This document shows, in pieces, positions 33,021 to 44,827 of a stretch of DNA of 64,000 nt (position 1 is its first letter; each line of letters starts with the position of its first letter). The stretch is from Phascolomyces articulosus (Eukaryota > Mucoromycota > Mucoromycetes > Mucorales > Lichtheimiaceae). The notes beneath the pieces are model-generated. The model was not told the DNA's origin. It did no database searches and worked only from the letters and a program-made list of their open reading frames with translations. The position numbers and the translations under genes are program-made. The stretch lies in NCBI GenBank assembly GCA_025677815.1, contig JAIXMP010000005.1, forward strand, positions 806,001-870,000. Reading direction: 5' to 3'.

Positions 33021-34981
33021 CTAAAGCTGTTGCATGCTACCAAGCATGGCTTGTGTTCGCATAATCTATAATTCATCATCATAAAAATAAACAGAGTAAG
33101 TGATCAACCCATCTATATATTCCAAACACTCATACACACATATATAGCATGTCCTGTAATCAATAATTTACCTCTAAAGCCTGCTTTATTTCCAAATGTC
33201 GACGTGCAGCATCAAGCCAGTCAGCAGCCAAATGTTTAGGCCAGCCCTTAAGTTGATTGACTTCTCGAGCAGCACTTTCCAAATCATTTTCCTTGTGCAA
33301 ATAATACTCAGCGCGTGCCAAACGAGCTTCCAAATCATCGCCAGCAACTAAACCTTCCTTCTTGAACATCAATTTGCTCATAATGATAGAAATGACATGG
33401 GATACCATACTGCTGCCTTCTTCGGGTATAAGAGATGCCCGTCGTACTTCTGCAGAGACATTAGCAAAGCGAGTGACTAATTGAGCTAACGAGTCAATAC
33501 CGTGACGAGCGACAGTTTCCGAAATATTGGAAGCAATCACTTGAACTAATTCATCGTTTCGTCGTTCAGTCAAATCGGCAAAGGGAGTACCAGGAGCACT
33601 GATGGTCAACAAGGCTTGTAACTCATCCAAGAATGCCTTTTGGTTACCAGCATAAGCGGCTCTACCTAAAGCATCGACAGCAATGGTCAATTGATGGGCC
33701 TTGCGAGCATCGTCCAAAGATTCAGCATTGGCGTATGAAAGTTTTTCAAAGACACGTTGACGTACAGCCACTTCATCTACACGAGAAAGTCGACCACCAC
33801 GTTCGGTTTCGACTTGCTGACGGACTTGGCGTACAAATTGACGTTGAATTTCAGTAGCACGTTCCTTTAATTCAGCAGTCAATTCATTCATAAAGGCATT
33901 ACGTTGACCATCCAATTCTTGGGAAGCAACAGCGTTCATTTCCTTTTGCATAGCGACAGCTTCTGCTGCAAAATCACCCTTTAATTTGTCTTCCTTTTCA
34001 ATAACACGATCACGGGAACGTTGACGAGCTGCATTGACCTTGGCATCAATTTCATCGGTATGACCATAAATATGCTTATCCAAAGCTTCAGCAGCTTCGG
34101 CCAATGCCACTGTATCCTTTAATGTAAGACTTTGTTCGGATTGTGCGTGGCGATATTCGGATTGGAGTCGTTCAACTTCATAAGTACCGTAATCAGCTAA
34201 TCGTTTAGCATGACCCTTTAAACCAGCATCATTCAACATCTTGACAAGATCCTGTACTGTCTTTGCAAGTTCATCGAGAGTGGATTCGCCTACAGCGGTA
34301 AATTGGGGTACAGCAGCTGCTTCGTCGGATTCAATCACATTAGCAAAAATACCACCACGACCTCCAAAACGTTTGGTCTTTCGTGCCACAGGAGCAGTGC
34401 CATTAGGCGTCGAGTTGGTGTTTACTTCTTTATCGTTTCCGGTCCATTGATTGATGGTATCCGAAGCCAATTCATAGAAATCCATGGTCGTGTCTTTGGC
34501 CCTCAGGGCATAATCTTTAGCTGTAACGGAATATTCCTGTGCTTTTTGCTTCATGGCAATAGCCTTGTCGATATTATCTTTGACTTCTTTAGCATCCATG
34601 GCATCTTCAATGGCATCGAGTAATTGTTCACCACCAGGAACATAGGTTGTGTACGTGTCGTGGAAAGCTTCATTGTTGAGTGCTTCATACGTGGCTCCAG
34701 CATAAGCAGTGCCTGCCAATACAGTAGTCCACACAAGCTTTTTACCCAATGATCCCTTTTTGGGTTTGGCAGCTTCTGTTGCATAGTGTCTCGAAGCCTA
34801 AATGGTTATTATTGTTGTTGTTTTTAAAATTATTAAAAATTAGAAAATTCAATGTCAACTAGAATAATATATATATAATTATAAAAAATAATAGAATCAT
34901 ATATATAGAATGAAGCCTTACTCGAGCAGCAGGTCGTGCAACGGCGCGAGTGCCAGCTCGTGTCAATGCAGAAGCAAGCAT
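33021..34981 (-). CDS. MIC60: MICOS complex subunit MIC60 (mitofilin)
   Basis: Inner mitochondrial membrane protein that shapes crista junctions. Exons (complement): 34922-34981, 33172-34797 and 33021-33065, totalling 1731 bases and 576 residues. The start at 34981 gives a typical mitochondrial presequence (Ala/Arg-rich, no acids, residues 1-25, through ASRHYATEAA), then one transmembrane helix at about 41-57 (LVWTTVLAGTAYAGATY), a long coiled-coil region facing the intermembrane space (about 160-340), and the C-terminal mitofilin signature with FADLTERR, MVSHVISIIMSKLMFKKEG and LARAEYYLHKENDLESAAREVNQLKGWP. The last exon encodes IMRTQAMLGSMQQL. An alternative read-through of the final donor would end three codons later, at VNY, and lack this amphipathic tail. 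Codon usage suggests good expression. Confidence 0.94.
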
Positions 34982-37900
34982 GGCCAGATCTTTTTTTAAT
35001 AGGATTTAAAAAAAAAAGAGAATATCAAAAATTGGTGTCCGAATCAGTACTTGAAGGCAAGCCTTGCAAAAAAAAACAGGCGTCATCAAAACAGAGCCGA
35101 TTCTATTGCAAGCGGGAGCCAAAAAAATCTCCTGCCATACAAAGCTGCTTAAATCGAATAGAAATTCACCCTCATTATTTTATTGTCAATAGTAAAACTT
35201 TTTTTTTGCTACCAAGAAAAGAAGCTGCTATCTATCATTCAGTGATTTAACATGGTATATGGTCAATAAAAAGAAAGATATGAATTTGTCTGTACTTATT
35301 TCTTGATTCAAGTCTTTTCTCCTTTGTTGGACGATCAGAAATGTTTCGACATACAAGAAAATAGCATTGGCCTGGGCCTGTAAGAGGATTTAAATTAATA
35401 CATAAATTATGGTGACTATAACACTTTTTTCACGTTTTTCCCCTCCTTCCTTACCTATCACACCCATTATCGATGGATTTATATTGCTATTGACATTTAT
35501 ATACTTCCATACCAAACCGCTTCCGTATTTGAGATGGAATACAGATGTTGGTCATAATATTCTTGTTTTGTTGTTCGGCTACAACATCAATAGCCGCAGC
35601 ATCGCCCTCCTTTTTTTTTGTGTTCGTTCGCAGATGAATCTACGCGTCCTTCTTCCCCATCCTCTGCTCGCTTATGTCATAATCAACATGTCAATTTTAC
35701 GTCTGGATGATGCACCAATGAGCTCGTTTAGTTTCTGGTAACCTGAGAAACCACTTTACCCCTTAGAAACACATATGTAATAGCCCGTTTACCTTTCTTA
35801 TTTTCTTTACAAGTTGCTTTCATCTTCAGTTGCCTACGTTCGTATTCACACAATAGAACTCCTGAGCAAAACTCGGATAATAAGCTACCAAATGGAAAAG
35901 AATTCGTTTCGGTCATAGTTTATTTATGTTTAGCAAAATCAAATTGGACCATATGTCAAATCTAAAAAAAATGACGATTATATAATATATATATATAAAG
36001 TGGACCGAAGAGTTATCTTTTTTAATGTTAATATCGAGAGAATTAAATGTATATTTGTCACTATCCAACAATTCTAACTTTTTTTTTGTGAATATATTTA
36101 CGAGCATCAACAATACCCCCGTCTCACACGGACCATTACCTACGCCGTAAGGTGAAATAATGGTGTAGCAAAACTCAAATAAAACTACTGCAAATCAAGC
36201 CAGGCACGAACCTATAGATATTTGTTTTCAAATGGATAAATAGTTATTAGTATCAATATCATAAAACAATGTAATTTATAGTCAATATCCTCTGCTGATG
36301 AACCTACCTCCAGTGGCAACTATGGTCATATTCAAATGTTGTTTGCGAAATTGGGTAGTCGCAACAGCTTTGTGGTTGCTTTAATTCAGACATCAAACAA
36401 ATATGATCGATGGCAACCTTCTGGCTTCTCTAATACTGCTGGAATACAATTGTCGTAAGTAGTACTTTCACTAAAAATGAAAATACGTTATTAAGTGTCT
36501 TAATATAAATCTAGCACATCATCCATTCCCCTTTTTTTTTCAGTATTCCACTTACAAAAATTTAAAAATACTACATAAAACTTCTTTTTCTGGCACCAAA
36601 GCTCGGTCACTAGGAACTAATGCCTCTGAATTTTCGATTTCATTCTTGTGCCATGAAAACTCTGAAATTCTAATACGATACAATTATAAAATATAAGAAA
36701 ATCGTCTTACATTCAGTTGACTATTGTTACGTACTTTGTATTCATTGATATATATCCTTACAGTATCTCTAATTTCCGTAGCTTAAGAACTCTGCACTAA
36801 TGTTTTTGGGTTTCACATAAATAATTGCTCAAATATTTCGCTCCAGATAACCCCATATTTCTCTGGCCCATAAATATTTACTGATTACAGTCAACCTCCG
36901 CCTGTTCCACTCCCGTTATATGCAAATTCTACGTTAATGCAACACTTTTTTTGGAATTGTCACAAAAACATAAGAGTAGCTGCAACTTACAACTGCAACA
37001 CTCATCTGATCAAATTCCCGTTTATCGGGATAAAACAGCCTCGAAATGGGCAAATGACATTTATTATATTCTAAAGGAGTAGCATGTGTGGTAGTGATGA
37101 CCTCTCTTTTTTACTCGAAAGAGACAATACAGCAGAGTTGATTTAAATGAGAACTACCAGAAAAATATATTTGTCGTCGTGCAATATTAAAACTTACATA
37201 TTTATCTATTGTCATTGTGGGCGACACATGTTCTTTAAGCATCAATGTATTGTTTTTTTTTTCATTCATATTACGTCGTGATGGTATGGGGATCTCTTTT
37301 CATTTTGCTTTCTAATAGCTGAATGAACATATACATTGTTTGTATCTAAGTCTAACATAGAATAGCAAAGACTCTTACAACAAATAAAGGTCATATTCTC
37401 GTTACACTCTTCATTGAACCGGTTTCGTTATTGGGTTTAAACAATGGACAGGATTATAATGATCCATTTTCAGTGTTTTAACAACACTGCATTTAAAAAA
37501 TATAAAAAGCCTTGAGTAGGATACATACTAATAACAATATCTTTTGTCTGTTGTATAACTGCTGCACCAAATGCTTTCCACTTTATTGATCTTTCTCTTT
37601 TTTCCTTATTCGAGTTGAAAAAATAATAATGCAAAAACCCAACGCAAGCTGTTGTCTTTATAACAACGCTCATAGAAGTTTACTGGACTAATTATGGTAT
37701 GAACTCCTCTTAAGAAGTATCAAATCTAAAGTGGTTATGTTTTCATTTGTGCTATTTTAGAGTTTGGACTTAGAATATTATTGTTTTGTGTAATCGTGTT
37801 TCTGTATTGCACAAAGACACGGAGCTGGGCTTTTCCTTTCGTTTATTCTAACTATCTTACTACACGCTTTTACTATATTATTGCTTCCTAGTCGTTCGGC

Positions 37901-38368
37901 AACAGTGAATCAAACATTCGACGACATGATAAGAAGAATTCATATTATTCCAATTGATTTGATGAAAAAAAGTAACTAGTAAAAACTCTTTCTTTTCTTA
38001 ATCGTCAATATTTAAAATTTTGGCTTAGCTACTCGAAATATGTCACACAAGTTTTAGTGAGAAAAAGGTATATTTATAAAGCGTTATTTATTTTCAGCTC
38101 TTCTTTACTACGTACTAAAAAACATCATTTTCATTTTTCGTTTTCTATTTACCACTTCCATCACTACACTTCATTTGACAAAAAATCCTTAAAAGAACGC
38201 GTATTTACTATCACTAAAATCCATCATCACTGCATACTCTCTTTCAATTTTTTCAATAGTACCATTCGTTTCTTTATCTGTGAGTTTACACCTCCCTTTT
38301 TAATTTCTATTATCTACGATTATATTGAAACTAACTTGTTTAACTTATTTAATGTAATCATAGAAATA
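34982..38368. other. Gene-poor region upstream of the HET gene
   Basis: No supported gene. Several frames of 60-110 codons exist but have random composition. Around 36123-36168 there is an interrupted palindrome (CCATTA ... TAATGG). One copy of the dispersed terminal repeat lies at 36888-37049. The segment 38057-38368 is open in frame with the HET gene but is low-complexity and pyrimidine-rich. Confidence 0.45.
36888..37049 (+). repeat. Dispersed repeat copy A, pogo/Tc1-mariner-like terminus
   Basis: It begins after a TA dinucleotide with CAGTCAACCTCCGCCTGTTC and shares ordered blocks with copy B (41064-41199): CGCCTGTTCCACTCC, TTCTAC.TTAAT.CAACA, AACTGCAA.ACT, GTTTATCG, and CCTCG.AATG. The TA target and CAGT start are typical of pogo/Tc1-mariner elements; no transposase is seen nearby. 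Confidence 0.55.
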
Positions 38369-40024
38369 ATGTATATTACCTACGAGGCGGCACAATACTC
38401 TGATCTTGGCGGCAAATTTAGTAAATACGCCAAACGTGTAAAACCACCCAAAACAATCCCCAATGATTTGCCCAAACCAGACTTTATGCCTACCAAACTT
38501 GTTCGTATATCTGATATGAAAGTAATCGATGGATCTCAAGTAAACCAAGGTTACTGCGCATTATCGTACTCATGGAATCAATCTGGAGATATTTTAATCG
38601 ATGAAACCACTGGAAAATACAAACGAATTGACGAAGGTAGACATGAGATTATTTCGTATGACGATATACTTCCTGATATGATTATTCCTTGTTACAGGAT
38701 ACCTAATGCTAAATTATTCAAAATATATCGCGTTTTCAATATCATGGAGAATAATAATTATTACTTTACAAAAACAGTTCAATATGTCAAATTTGAAGGC
38801 ATCATTCAGCAAATATGTCAACAATTCAACATCAAATATATATGGTACGATCAATTATGCATCAATCAAGACAATAAAGAAGAAAAACAACAAGAAATAT
38901 GTAACATGCATCGGATATACGAAAATGCTTATTGCACCGTTGCACTTGTACCTGAATACTCTTATAAAGAATATTTAGATAAAAGTGAACAACAATATTT
39001 CAAACGTTTATGGACTTTAGAAGAAGCATTAAAGTCAAAAAGATTATTATTTGTCGGAAGCAATGAACATCAATATCTACGTGATACTATTCAAGCTCCT
39101 AATAATGCATTAAATCTTCTTGCAAAATCATTTCTTGGACTAAACGTTTCGGAAATTTTATTCCATGCACATCAACGAACAAGCACCAAAGATCACGACC
39201 GTGTTTTTGCACTCATTCAACTTTTTCCAGGATTCATGAACGAAATCAAAATCGATTATAACCAACCATTCGAAGACTCGATGATTCAATTTTATGGTCT
39301 TTTAGCAAGAAAAGATATCAGCATTTTGTATTTTACTAGTATTGGTAAAAGTTATAAATCAACAGTCAAAAAGTACAAGTTTTTGCCATCATGGACCGGT
39401 GTTAATGGTGCACACATTACGTATGGTATATCTACACCATTTCAAAATTACGATATAATCGGAAAAACCATGTATGTTACAACTACTTATGTTACAAACA
39501 ACCAATCCATGGATGATGACAATTTAACAATACGAGAAGAAGATATACCAACAATTAATGAATATATCAATGATGGTGATAATGAAGACGATTATAGCTT
39601 GTGCATACTTGTTCAACTATCTGAAACAAATGAAATGAAAAGAATCGCATTGGATATTGGTTTCTATCGGCATTTTGCTAGAAAATCACTTTGCGATAAA
39701 TTATCTAAAAAGCTTCAACAATTGTCAAGATTCATGGATGTAAAAAAGGAGAACTTGAGGTGGTGCCACAAAAAAAGTGACGATTTTCGAATGGCTCCAT
39801 CGATTTATTTTGGGGCTTTGACGGACAGTTTGGATGATACTTCTACACAATATGTCATCCTCTCTGAAATTTTGTTTAAATCTGTTATGTATCGCTACAA
39901 TCCCGTCATAAAAAAGGAACAAGGAGAAGAATATTATAATGCTATTGGATGTTGTAAAATAGAAAGTAATGAAGTTTTTTTCTCTGACTGTAATTTACCC
40001 AAACAAACATTTTTGATTCAGTAA
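38369..40024 (+). CDS. HET (heterokaryon incompatibility) domain protein
   Basis: Single-exon gene, 551 residues from the ATG at 38369; the same frame stays open upstream to 38057, but that part is low-complexity and unlikely to be translated. The HET domain (about residues 43-230) shows all three conserved blocks: GYCALSYSW (61-69), YIWYDQLCINQ (157-167) followed by NMHRIYENAYCTVALV (179-194), and RLWTLEEALKSKRLLF (213-228). The C-terminal 320 residues are unassigned, with an acidic stretch near EEDIPTINEYINDGDNEDD. HET proteins in filamentous ascomycetes trigger cell death upon fusion of unlike strains; a role in non-self recognition here is inference. It stands alone in a decayed repeat-rich stretch, uses AT-rich codons more than neighbours and lacks introns, in contrast to the intron-rich housekeeping genes. 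Confidence 0.88.
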   Translation: MYITYEAAQYSDLGGKFSKYAKRVKPPKTIPNDLPKPDFMPTKLVRISDMKVIDGSQVNQGYCALSYSWNQSGDILIDETTGKYKRIDEGRHEIISYDDILPDMIIPCYRIPNAKLFKIYRVFNIMENNNYYFTKTVQYVKFEGIIQQICQQFNIKYIWYDQLCINQDNKEEKQQEICNMHRIYENAYCTVALVPEYSYKEYLDKSEQQYFKRLWTLEEALKSKRLLFVGSNEHQYLRDTIQAPNNALNLLAKSFLGLNVSEILFHAHQRTSTKDHDRVFALIQLFPGFMNEIKIDYNQPFEDSMIQFYGLLARKDISILYFTSIGKSYKSTVKKYKFLPSWTGVNGAHITYGISTPFQNYDIIGKTMYVTTTYVTNNQSMDDDNLTIREEDIPTINEYINDGDNEDDYSLCILVQLSETNEMKRIALDIGFYRHFARKSLCDKLSKKLQQLSRFMDVKKENLRWCHKKSDDFRMAPSIYFGALTDSLDDTSTQYVILSEILFKSVMYRYNPVIKKEQGEEYYNAIGCCKIESNEVFFSDCNLPKQTFLIQ

Positions 40025-41063
40025 TAAACAATGATCTACGTATATAAAAAAAATTATATATAATTGCCAACCTTATGCTCAATTTTAATTATTCAATAAA
40101 TTGATAATGAGTGTGATATGATTGGTAAATAATATTGTTTGCCAATGGCTGGTGGGGGCTCTTGATGAAAATCCTGATGAACAATTCAACAACTACATGT
40201 TAACAATAGTCGAGTTTTGAGCGAGCGTGCAAATATGTGGCATTATTTTTTCTTTGAAACATAGATGGACTGATTCAACAAGGGGCATCAAAGATCCAAC
40301 TTTACAACACATCTGGTTCACACAATGTCGCAGCCAATATCAAGAATTTCCTAAGGCTTGTTCATCATTGTCATCATTTTAGACGTATTATAATTAAATA
40401 AGGAAGATAATTAAAAGTCTAATGGTTACAAATAGTATAGCGGGATTTTTCAATCATGCAACCTAAACTATCTCAGAAGTAGTATGTTTAAGTCTTAAGC
40501 TTTTTAAAAGTGCTACTACGCACAACTGAGAACATTATCAAAATGGAATTATTATTAGTAGAACGATAAAGACATTTCCTCCTTTTTTTCTCACATATTT
40601 CAAATTCTGAACCTCCCAATAATAATTCACCAATAAGAATAATATGACCATTAGTATCCAAGCAACGTGATGTTACCACTATTGGCGATGATCTTCACTT
40701 GTGTAAGCCGGCGTGAAATACGGAACCAAGCTTTAAACGATAAAAAAAGTTACTAAAGGTGTGTCGTTGGAAATGGACCGAATAAAGAATCTCGAATATA
40801 CGTAGCAAAGAATAGTAATCTTCCATGTCTGTTACCCAGATAATAAGCTGATGAACCTACGTACGTATTACTGAAATGTGGGGAAGTAATTATTGTTGCT
40901 GTAGAATTCCAAATTGAATTTCGGTACAGGATGAATATTTCTGATGGTGCTGGTTTTGAGCCATTATTGCATGTTGAAAAGTCGTTGTTTTTTTTTCATA
41001 ACATTTCAAGTAATAATATTGTCACTGTAACTAAAAAGTGGACCAAATGCCACTATATCACTA

Positions 41064-41199
41064 CATTCAACCCTCGCCTGTTCCACTCCTGTTGTGAAGA
41101 GGTTCTACATTAATACAACATTTATTGGATTGGCACGTTGTAACTGCAATACTGATTTGATCTAATTTCTGTTTATCGCGGTAAAATGGCCTCGTAATG
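41064..41199 (+). repeat. Dispersed repeat copy B, pogo/Tc1-mariner-like terminus
   Basis: It begins after TA with CATTCAACCCTCGCCTGTTC and matches copy A (36888-37049) in the same orientation, with an internal deletion of about 25 bases. Confidence 0.55.
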
Positions 41200-41741
41200 T
41201 ACAACAAAAATCAGTACCAGAACTTTATCTCACTTATTGAGGTAGCTATATCTTCAAGCTAAATTTTCGATATATGAAGCTTTAACTATATAAAAGCCCA
41301 TGGTTTTTTTTAAATAACATTTGGCTTTTCTAGATCATCATTATTATTTACGATTATTTTTCAGTCTTTTGCCTTAATGTAGTAGTTTAATATGAGTATT
41401 GTGGAATTTCAGTTAAGATATCGATAATCATTACTATATAGTCATACTCTCAAATGTTGCAAACCCTTACCTAATGCAACAAATATCGTGAAATTTTCAA
41501 TGTGCAAAAAGCAGGGATTGATTGTAAATCATATAATATGTAATAACCCATTCTCACAACCATAATATATACTGAATAAGTATTATAACACCTCAATTGC
41601 ATTAAGTGGCGCATGTTAATTTTTTTGCCTAGGAACTTTGCCCATTCCTTCCAGATAGTGAGTTCCCGTTCGACATCATCATCATGATTTTCTTCCTGGT
41701 CATGCTTGTGACTTTTGGTCATAATAGATCTTTCAATGATA

Positions 41742-41904
41742 ATTTTTTTAACGCTGAGTCTATAGTCTTTCATCTACGGGATATCAATTATTCGTCTCTG
41801 ACAGCAGTTATTCGCCTTTAGGTGATTTAATTTTTCATGTATGGGCATAATAATTTTGATTTTAGGGGAAAATTTTATTCGTAAACAGAGTACATTTATT
41901 TTTG
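41742..41904 (+). repeat. Left arm of a long inverted repeat
   Basis: About 160 bases that are nearly the exact reverse complement of 42010-42171, with only a few mismatches (for example CTGAGTC/CTGGGTC, ACAGCAGTT/ACAGTGGTT and AGGTGATT/AGGTAATT). The spacer is about 105 bases. Confidence 0.92.
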
Positions 41905-42009
41905 CCATGGACCAGTTATGTATTCGTAAACTGTGCAATATAATTTTCATCATGGCCAAAAATTTATTGAGCAGCTAATACTGACAATAAATAGCTAGCT
42001 AGCTTATAT

Positions 42010-42171
42010 CAAAAATAAATGTACTCTGTTTACGAATAAAATTTTCCCCTAAAATCAAAATTATTATGCCCATACATGAAAAATTAAATTACCTAAAGGC
42101 GAATAACCACTGTCAGAGACGAATAATTGATATCCCGTAGATGAAAGACTATAGACCCAGCGTAAAAAAAT
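42010..42171 (-). repeat. Right arm of a long inverted repeat
   Basis: Inverted partner of 41742-41904. Transcription through both arms would give a stable hairpin RNA of about 160 bp. Confidence 0.92.
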
Positions 42172-42603
42172 CAGCAATCGCACAGGCGAAAAGTTCAACC
42201 CTCCATGTCTGGTTTTCAACATAAAATCTTGTAGTAAGAGCATGCTACTTTTCCCTATCTCATTATATAATAAAAAACCCATTCCTTTTGCTACACAAGA
42301 GGTTGGAAATCAATACCTCAGTGTTCATATATATGCTCAATTATTATTGTTGTGAAATTTTAGAAAGATACGTCTGTTGAAAAATTTAAACATGGAGTAA
42401 ATGAAGCTGTTACCATTTATATGTATGGAAAATCCATGGAAGTTATTAGCGATACGTAACTACTATATAATTTCGAACCTATTTGTTCATAAAAGCAAAT
42501 CATAACACAATGGGAACAAAAAAAGGAGGTTAACAGAAATAGATTTTTATGATGGCCGTGTGGGTTCTAATTATTTGACGTATATAATATATATATGTGC
42601 AAT

Positions 42604-43240
42604 AAAGGACTCAATATGAGTGAACAAGTGGTAGGTATAAAATAAAATTTTGAATTACATACGTAATATTGGGATCTAACCAAATACCATTTTTTTTATA
42701 TAGCGAAGAATCCATTAAGTCTACAACAACCATACCACAAATCGTCGAACATCATTAGTTTTAAAATCGACTATCATCCAGTGTATTGGCATATTCAGGA
42801 ACATGGATTGTACAAGAATGATGGAGCTATTGCGAAAGATAAATGGATCTGAAAAAAAAGGTGTTCAGAGGAGATCAAGTTGCTATAGGAACATAAATAT
42901 GTAGTAAGTAAACCATAAATTACAAGATTAAAGACTCACAGCATATATACTATCCTTATATTAATGACCGGCAGTCTTTGGCATTCTCTGCTCGTTTTAT
43001 TTAAATATAAGTGCTTTCAATGGTGGTTCTATCAAACAGAAAATCACTGGTGTAATACCCAATATTATGATTGTATCAATGAACCTCATTGATATTGCTG
43101 CGTCATACAAGGTAAAAGGTAAAACTGGTGTGGGAGTAAAGGAATTGACTGAACAACGAGTTGTAAAGCTCCCAAAACTTTAAAAGACATGATGCTAAAG
43201 ATTGACAACCACTTTGATAATAATCATAAAAAGGTATTAC
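42604..43240 (+). pseudogene. Broken coding fragments, unknown protein
   Basis: Protein-like stretches lie in shifting frames: FKIDYHPVYWHIQEHGLYK near 42765, then an open stretch with KQKITGVIPNIMIVSMNLID (about 43030-43090) continuing to KGKTGVGVKELTEQRVVKLP, and KDMMLKIDNHFDNNHKKV in another frame. A good intron signature (CTAAC branch site, T-run, TATAG) precedes the first piece. Stops and single-base shifts interrupt it, so it is probably a dead gene. The family is not recognised. Confidence 0.35.
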
Positions 43241-44233
43241 GATCCATTCGAACCATCAGCTTCTCATATACATATTTATTCTATATATTCTCAACATAGT
43301 GCGTAAGATTGAAGTGATTATTTTACTAATGGTCTACTATATGTGTTGATCTTCTAATGGCAGATTCGATCATGGATTCTTCCTATGGGTACGTTTAGCG
43401 TATCAGGGAACTGAAATTTACATACCCGCACTTTAATGATAGGCTCTCATTGCACTAAAACTCTTGAGACACTTGACAAAGCCTAATACGGGGAAACGGA
43501 GAAAATATTTATTTTTAGTATTTTACCATGCATTTTTCTATCATTTAATAGAAATGAACAGAAAAAAAAAGAACCATTAGTTATATTTTATTAATCAAAC
43601 CCTCGCTATTCATATTCGGATATAATATAATAGTATAATATAAATAAACTCTCACACTCATATCCCATGATATATTATTACAACTAGTAGTTATTATCAT
43701 TTAGAGACAATAACAATAATTTTTTATCGGTTTGATATGCAAATCATCGTGGTGTAACATTAGACCCTCACTTTAAAAACCACGAGTCAGTTTTCCATTT
43801 TTCTTTTTGAATAGACATCTTATTTTATTTTGATCTATTTACTACTATTACCACTACGAATACATAATCTAACTATGTAAATTTGTATTTTTACCGAGAA
43901 TTTGACACGATGGGGAAAGAGTCAAAAAAAAAAATTTTAATGATGTACAAGTCTCTTCCCCCCCTATCGGTGTATAATTTTTGGATTGTGCAGAAAAAAA
44001 AGGCAAGACTCGTTTCTAATAACTCGATGTGGAAGCATTCATCATCAATCAAGTAGAAATTTATTGTTATTAGATGATACGTAACCATATTTATTAACTA
44101 TATTGAAATAGATATTTTAAATCAAGTATATACCAAATTTATACCAGGCATATATACTAATAAAAGATGTTTATGTCTTAATCGCATTACAGCATATTAT
44201 ACAACTGAGACTCCAGACACAACATTTGTTTTT

Positions 44234-44542
44234 ATGATTATATTCTACTGGATCAACAATAGCGAAGAATCTATTGTTCAATATGAACAACAATGGATCA
44301 TCAAAAAAACACGTTCAAAGGCGGGCCACAAAAAAAAAGTTTATTTGAATTGCAATAAATGTGAATATATTGCTTGGAGCAAAGTTACACGTAAATTAGG
44401 CATGAGGGCTGGTTGGCGAGAACTTCTTTTTTTTTTGCTGGGTGTAAAAATCTACGACTTGAATTTATATTTGTTGGACAACCTATTCCGCCCATTAACC
44501 CGAAACAAAAAAAAACAAGACCTAAACTCGTTCTGTTGTTAG
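44234..44542 (+). CDS. Short ORF with Cys-x2-Cys motif, possible transposon relic
   Basis: 102-codon frame containing EQQWIIKKTRSKAGHKKKVY followed by NCNKCEYIAW. The pattern of a Trp, basic residues, then a Cys pair vaguely resembles the N-terminal zinc domain of MULE-type or FLYWCH proteins. The end of the frame is low-complexity. It may be a relic; a similar AGCGAAGAATC start-like stretch recurs at 42703 and 44260. Confidence 0.2.
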   Translation: MIIFYWINNSEESIVQYEQQWIIKKTRSKAGHKKKVYLNCNKCEYIAWSKVTRKLGMRAGWRELLFFLLGVKIYDLNLYLLDNLFRPLTRNKKKQDLNSFCC

Positions 44543-44827
44543 TATTGTGTTCTTTTCTTTCTTTCTATACGAACTACTTTGAAGCGGGCTTCTTTTTTCC
44601 TCATCCACTTTTTTTTTAATATTCAACAATCTTTTGACATTATTCAACCTTTATAACAATTGAAAAAGAATCCTCTGTCTCATTGACTTGACGACTCCAT
44701 TCTAGTCCATCCTTCACTCTTCTCCCCCCCCCTTTTTTTATAACAAAAAAGAAACCCCACAGACCCGTAACTTATATACTTTCCTTTCGTTAATAATAAT
44801 CTTTTTTTTTTTAAAAAAAAAAGCACA

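Larger units (their letters stand above)
40025..44827. other. Decayed repeat-rich region
   Basis: Nearly 4.8 kb without an intact gene. It contains repeat copy B (41064-41199), the long inverted repeat at 41742-42171, broken coding fragments at 42.6-43.25 kb and a short Cys-containing ORF at 44234-44542. The last ~250 bases are pyrimidine-rich promoter of the glycosyltransferase gene. Confidence 0.5.

Noticed and set aside
35409..35741. 110-codon plus-strand ORF with hydrophobic segments
   Set aside because: Hydrophobicity is explained by T-rich sequence; no homology motifs and no start context.
36123..36168. Interrupted palindrome CCATTA...TAATGG with inner CCT/AGG
   Set aside because: Short stems with mismatches; not enough to claim an element or regulatory site.
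38057..38368. 104-codon N-terminal extension of the HET protein
   Set aside because: Phe/His/Ile-rich, pyrimidine-driven sequence with no match to the domain; the ATG at 38369 starts at the edge of normal composition.
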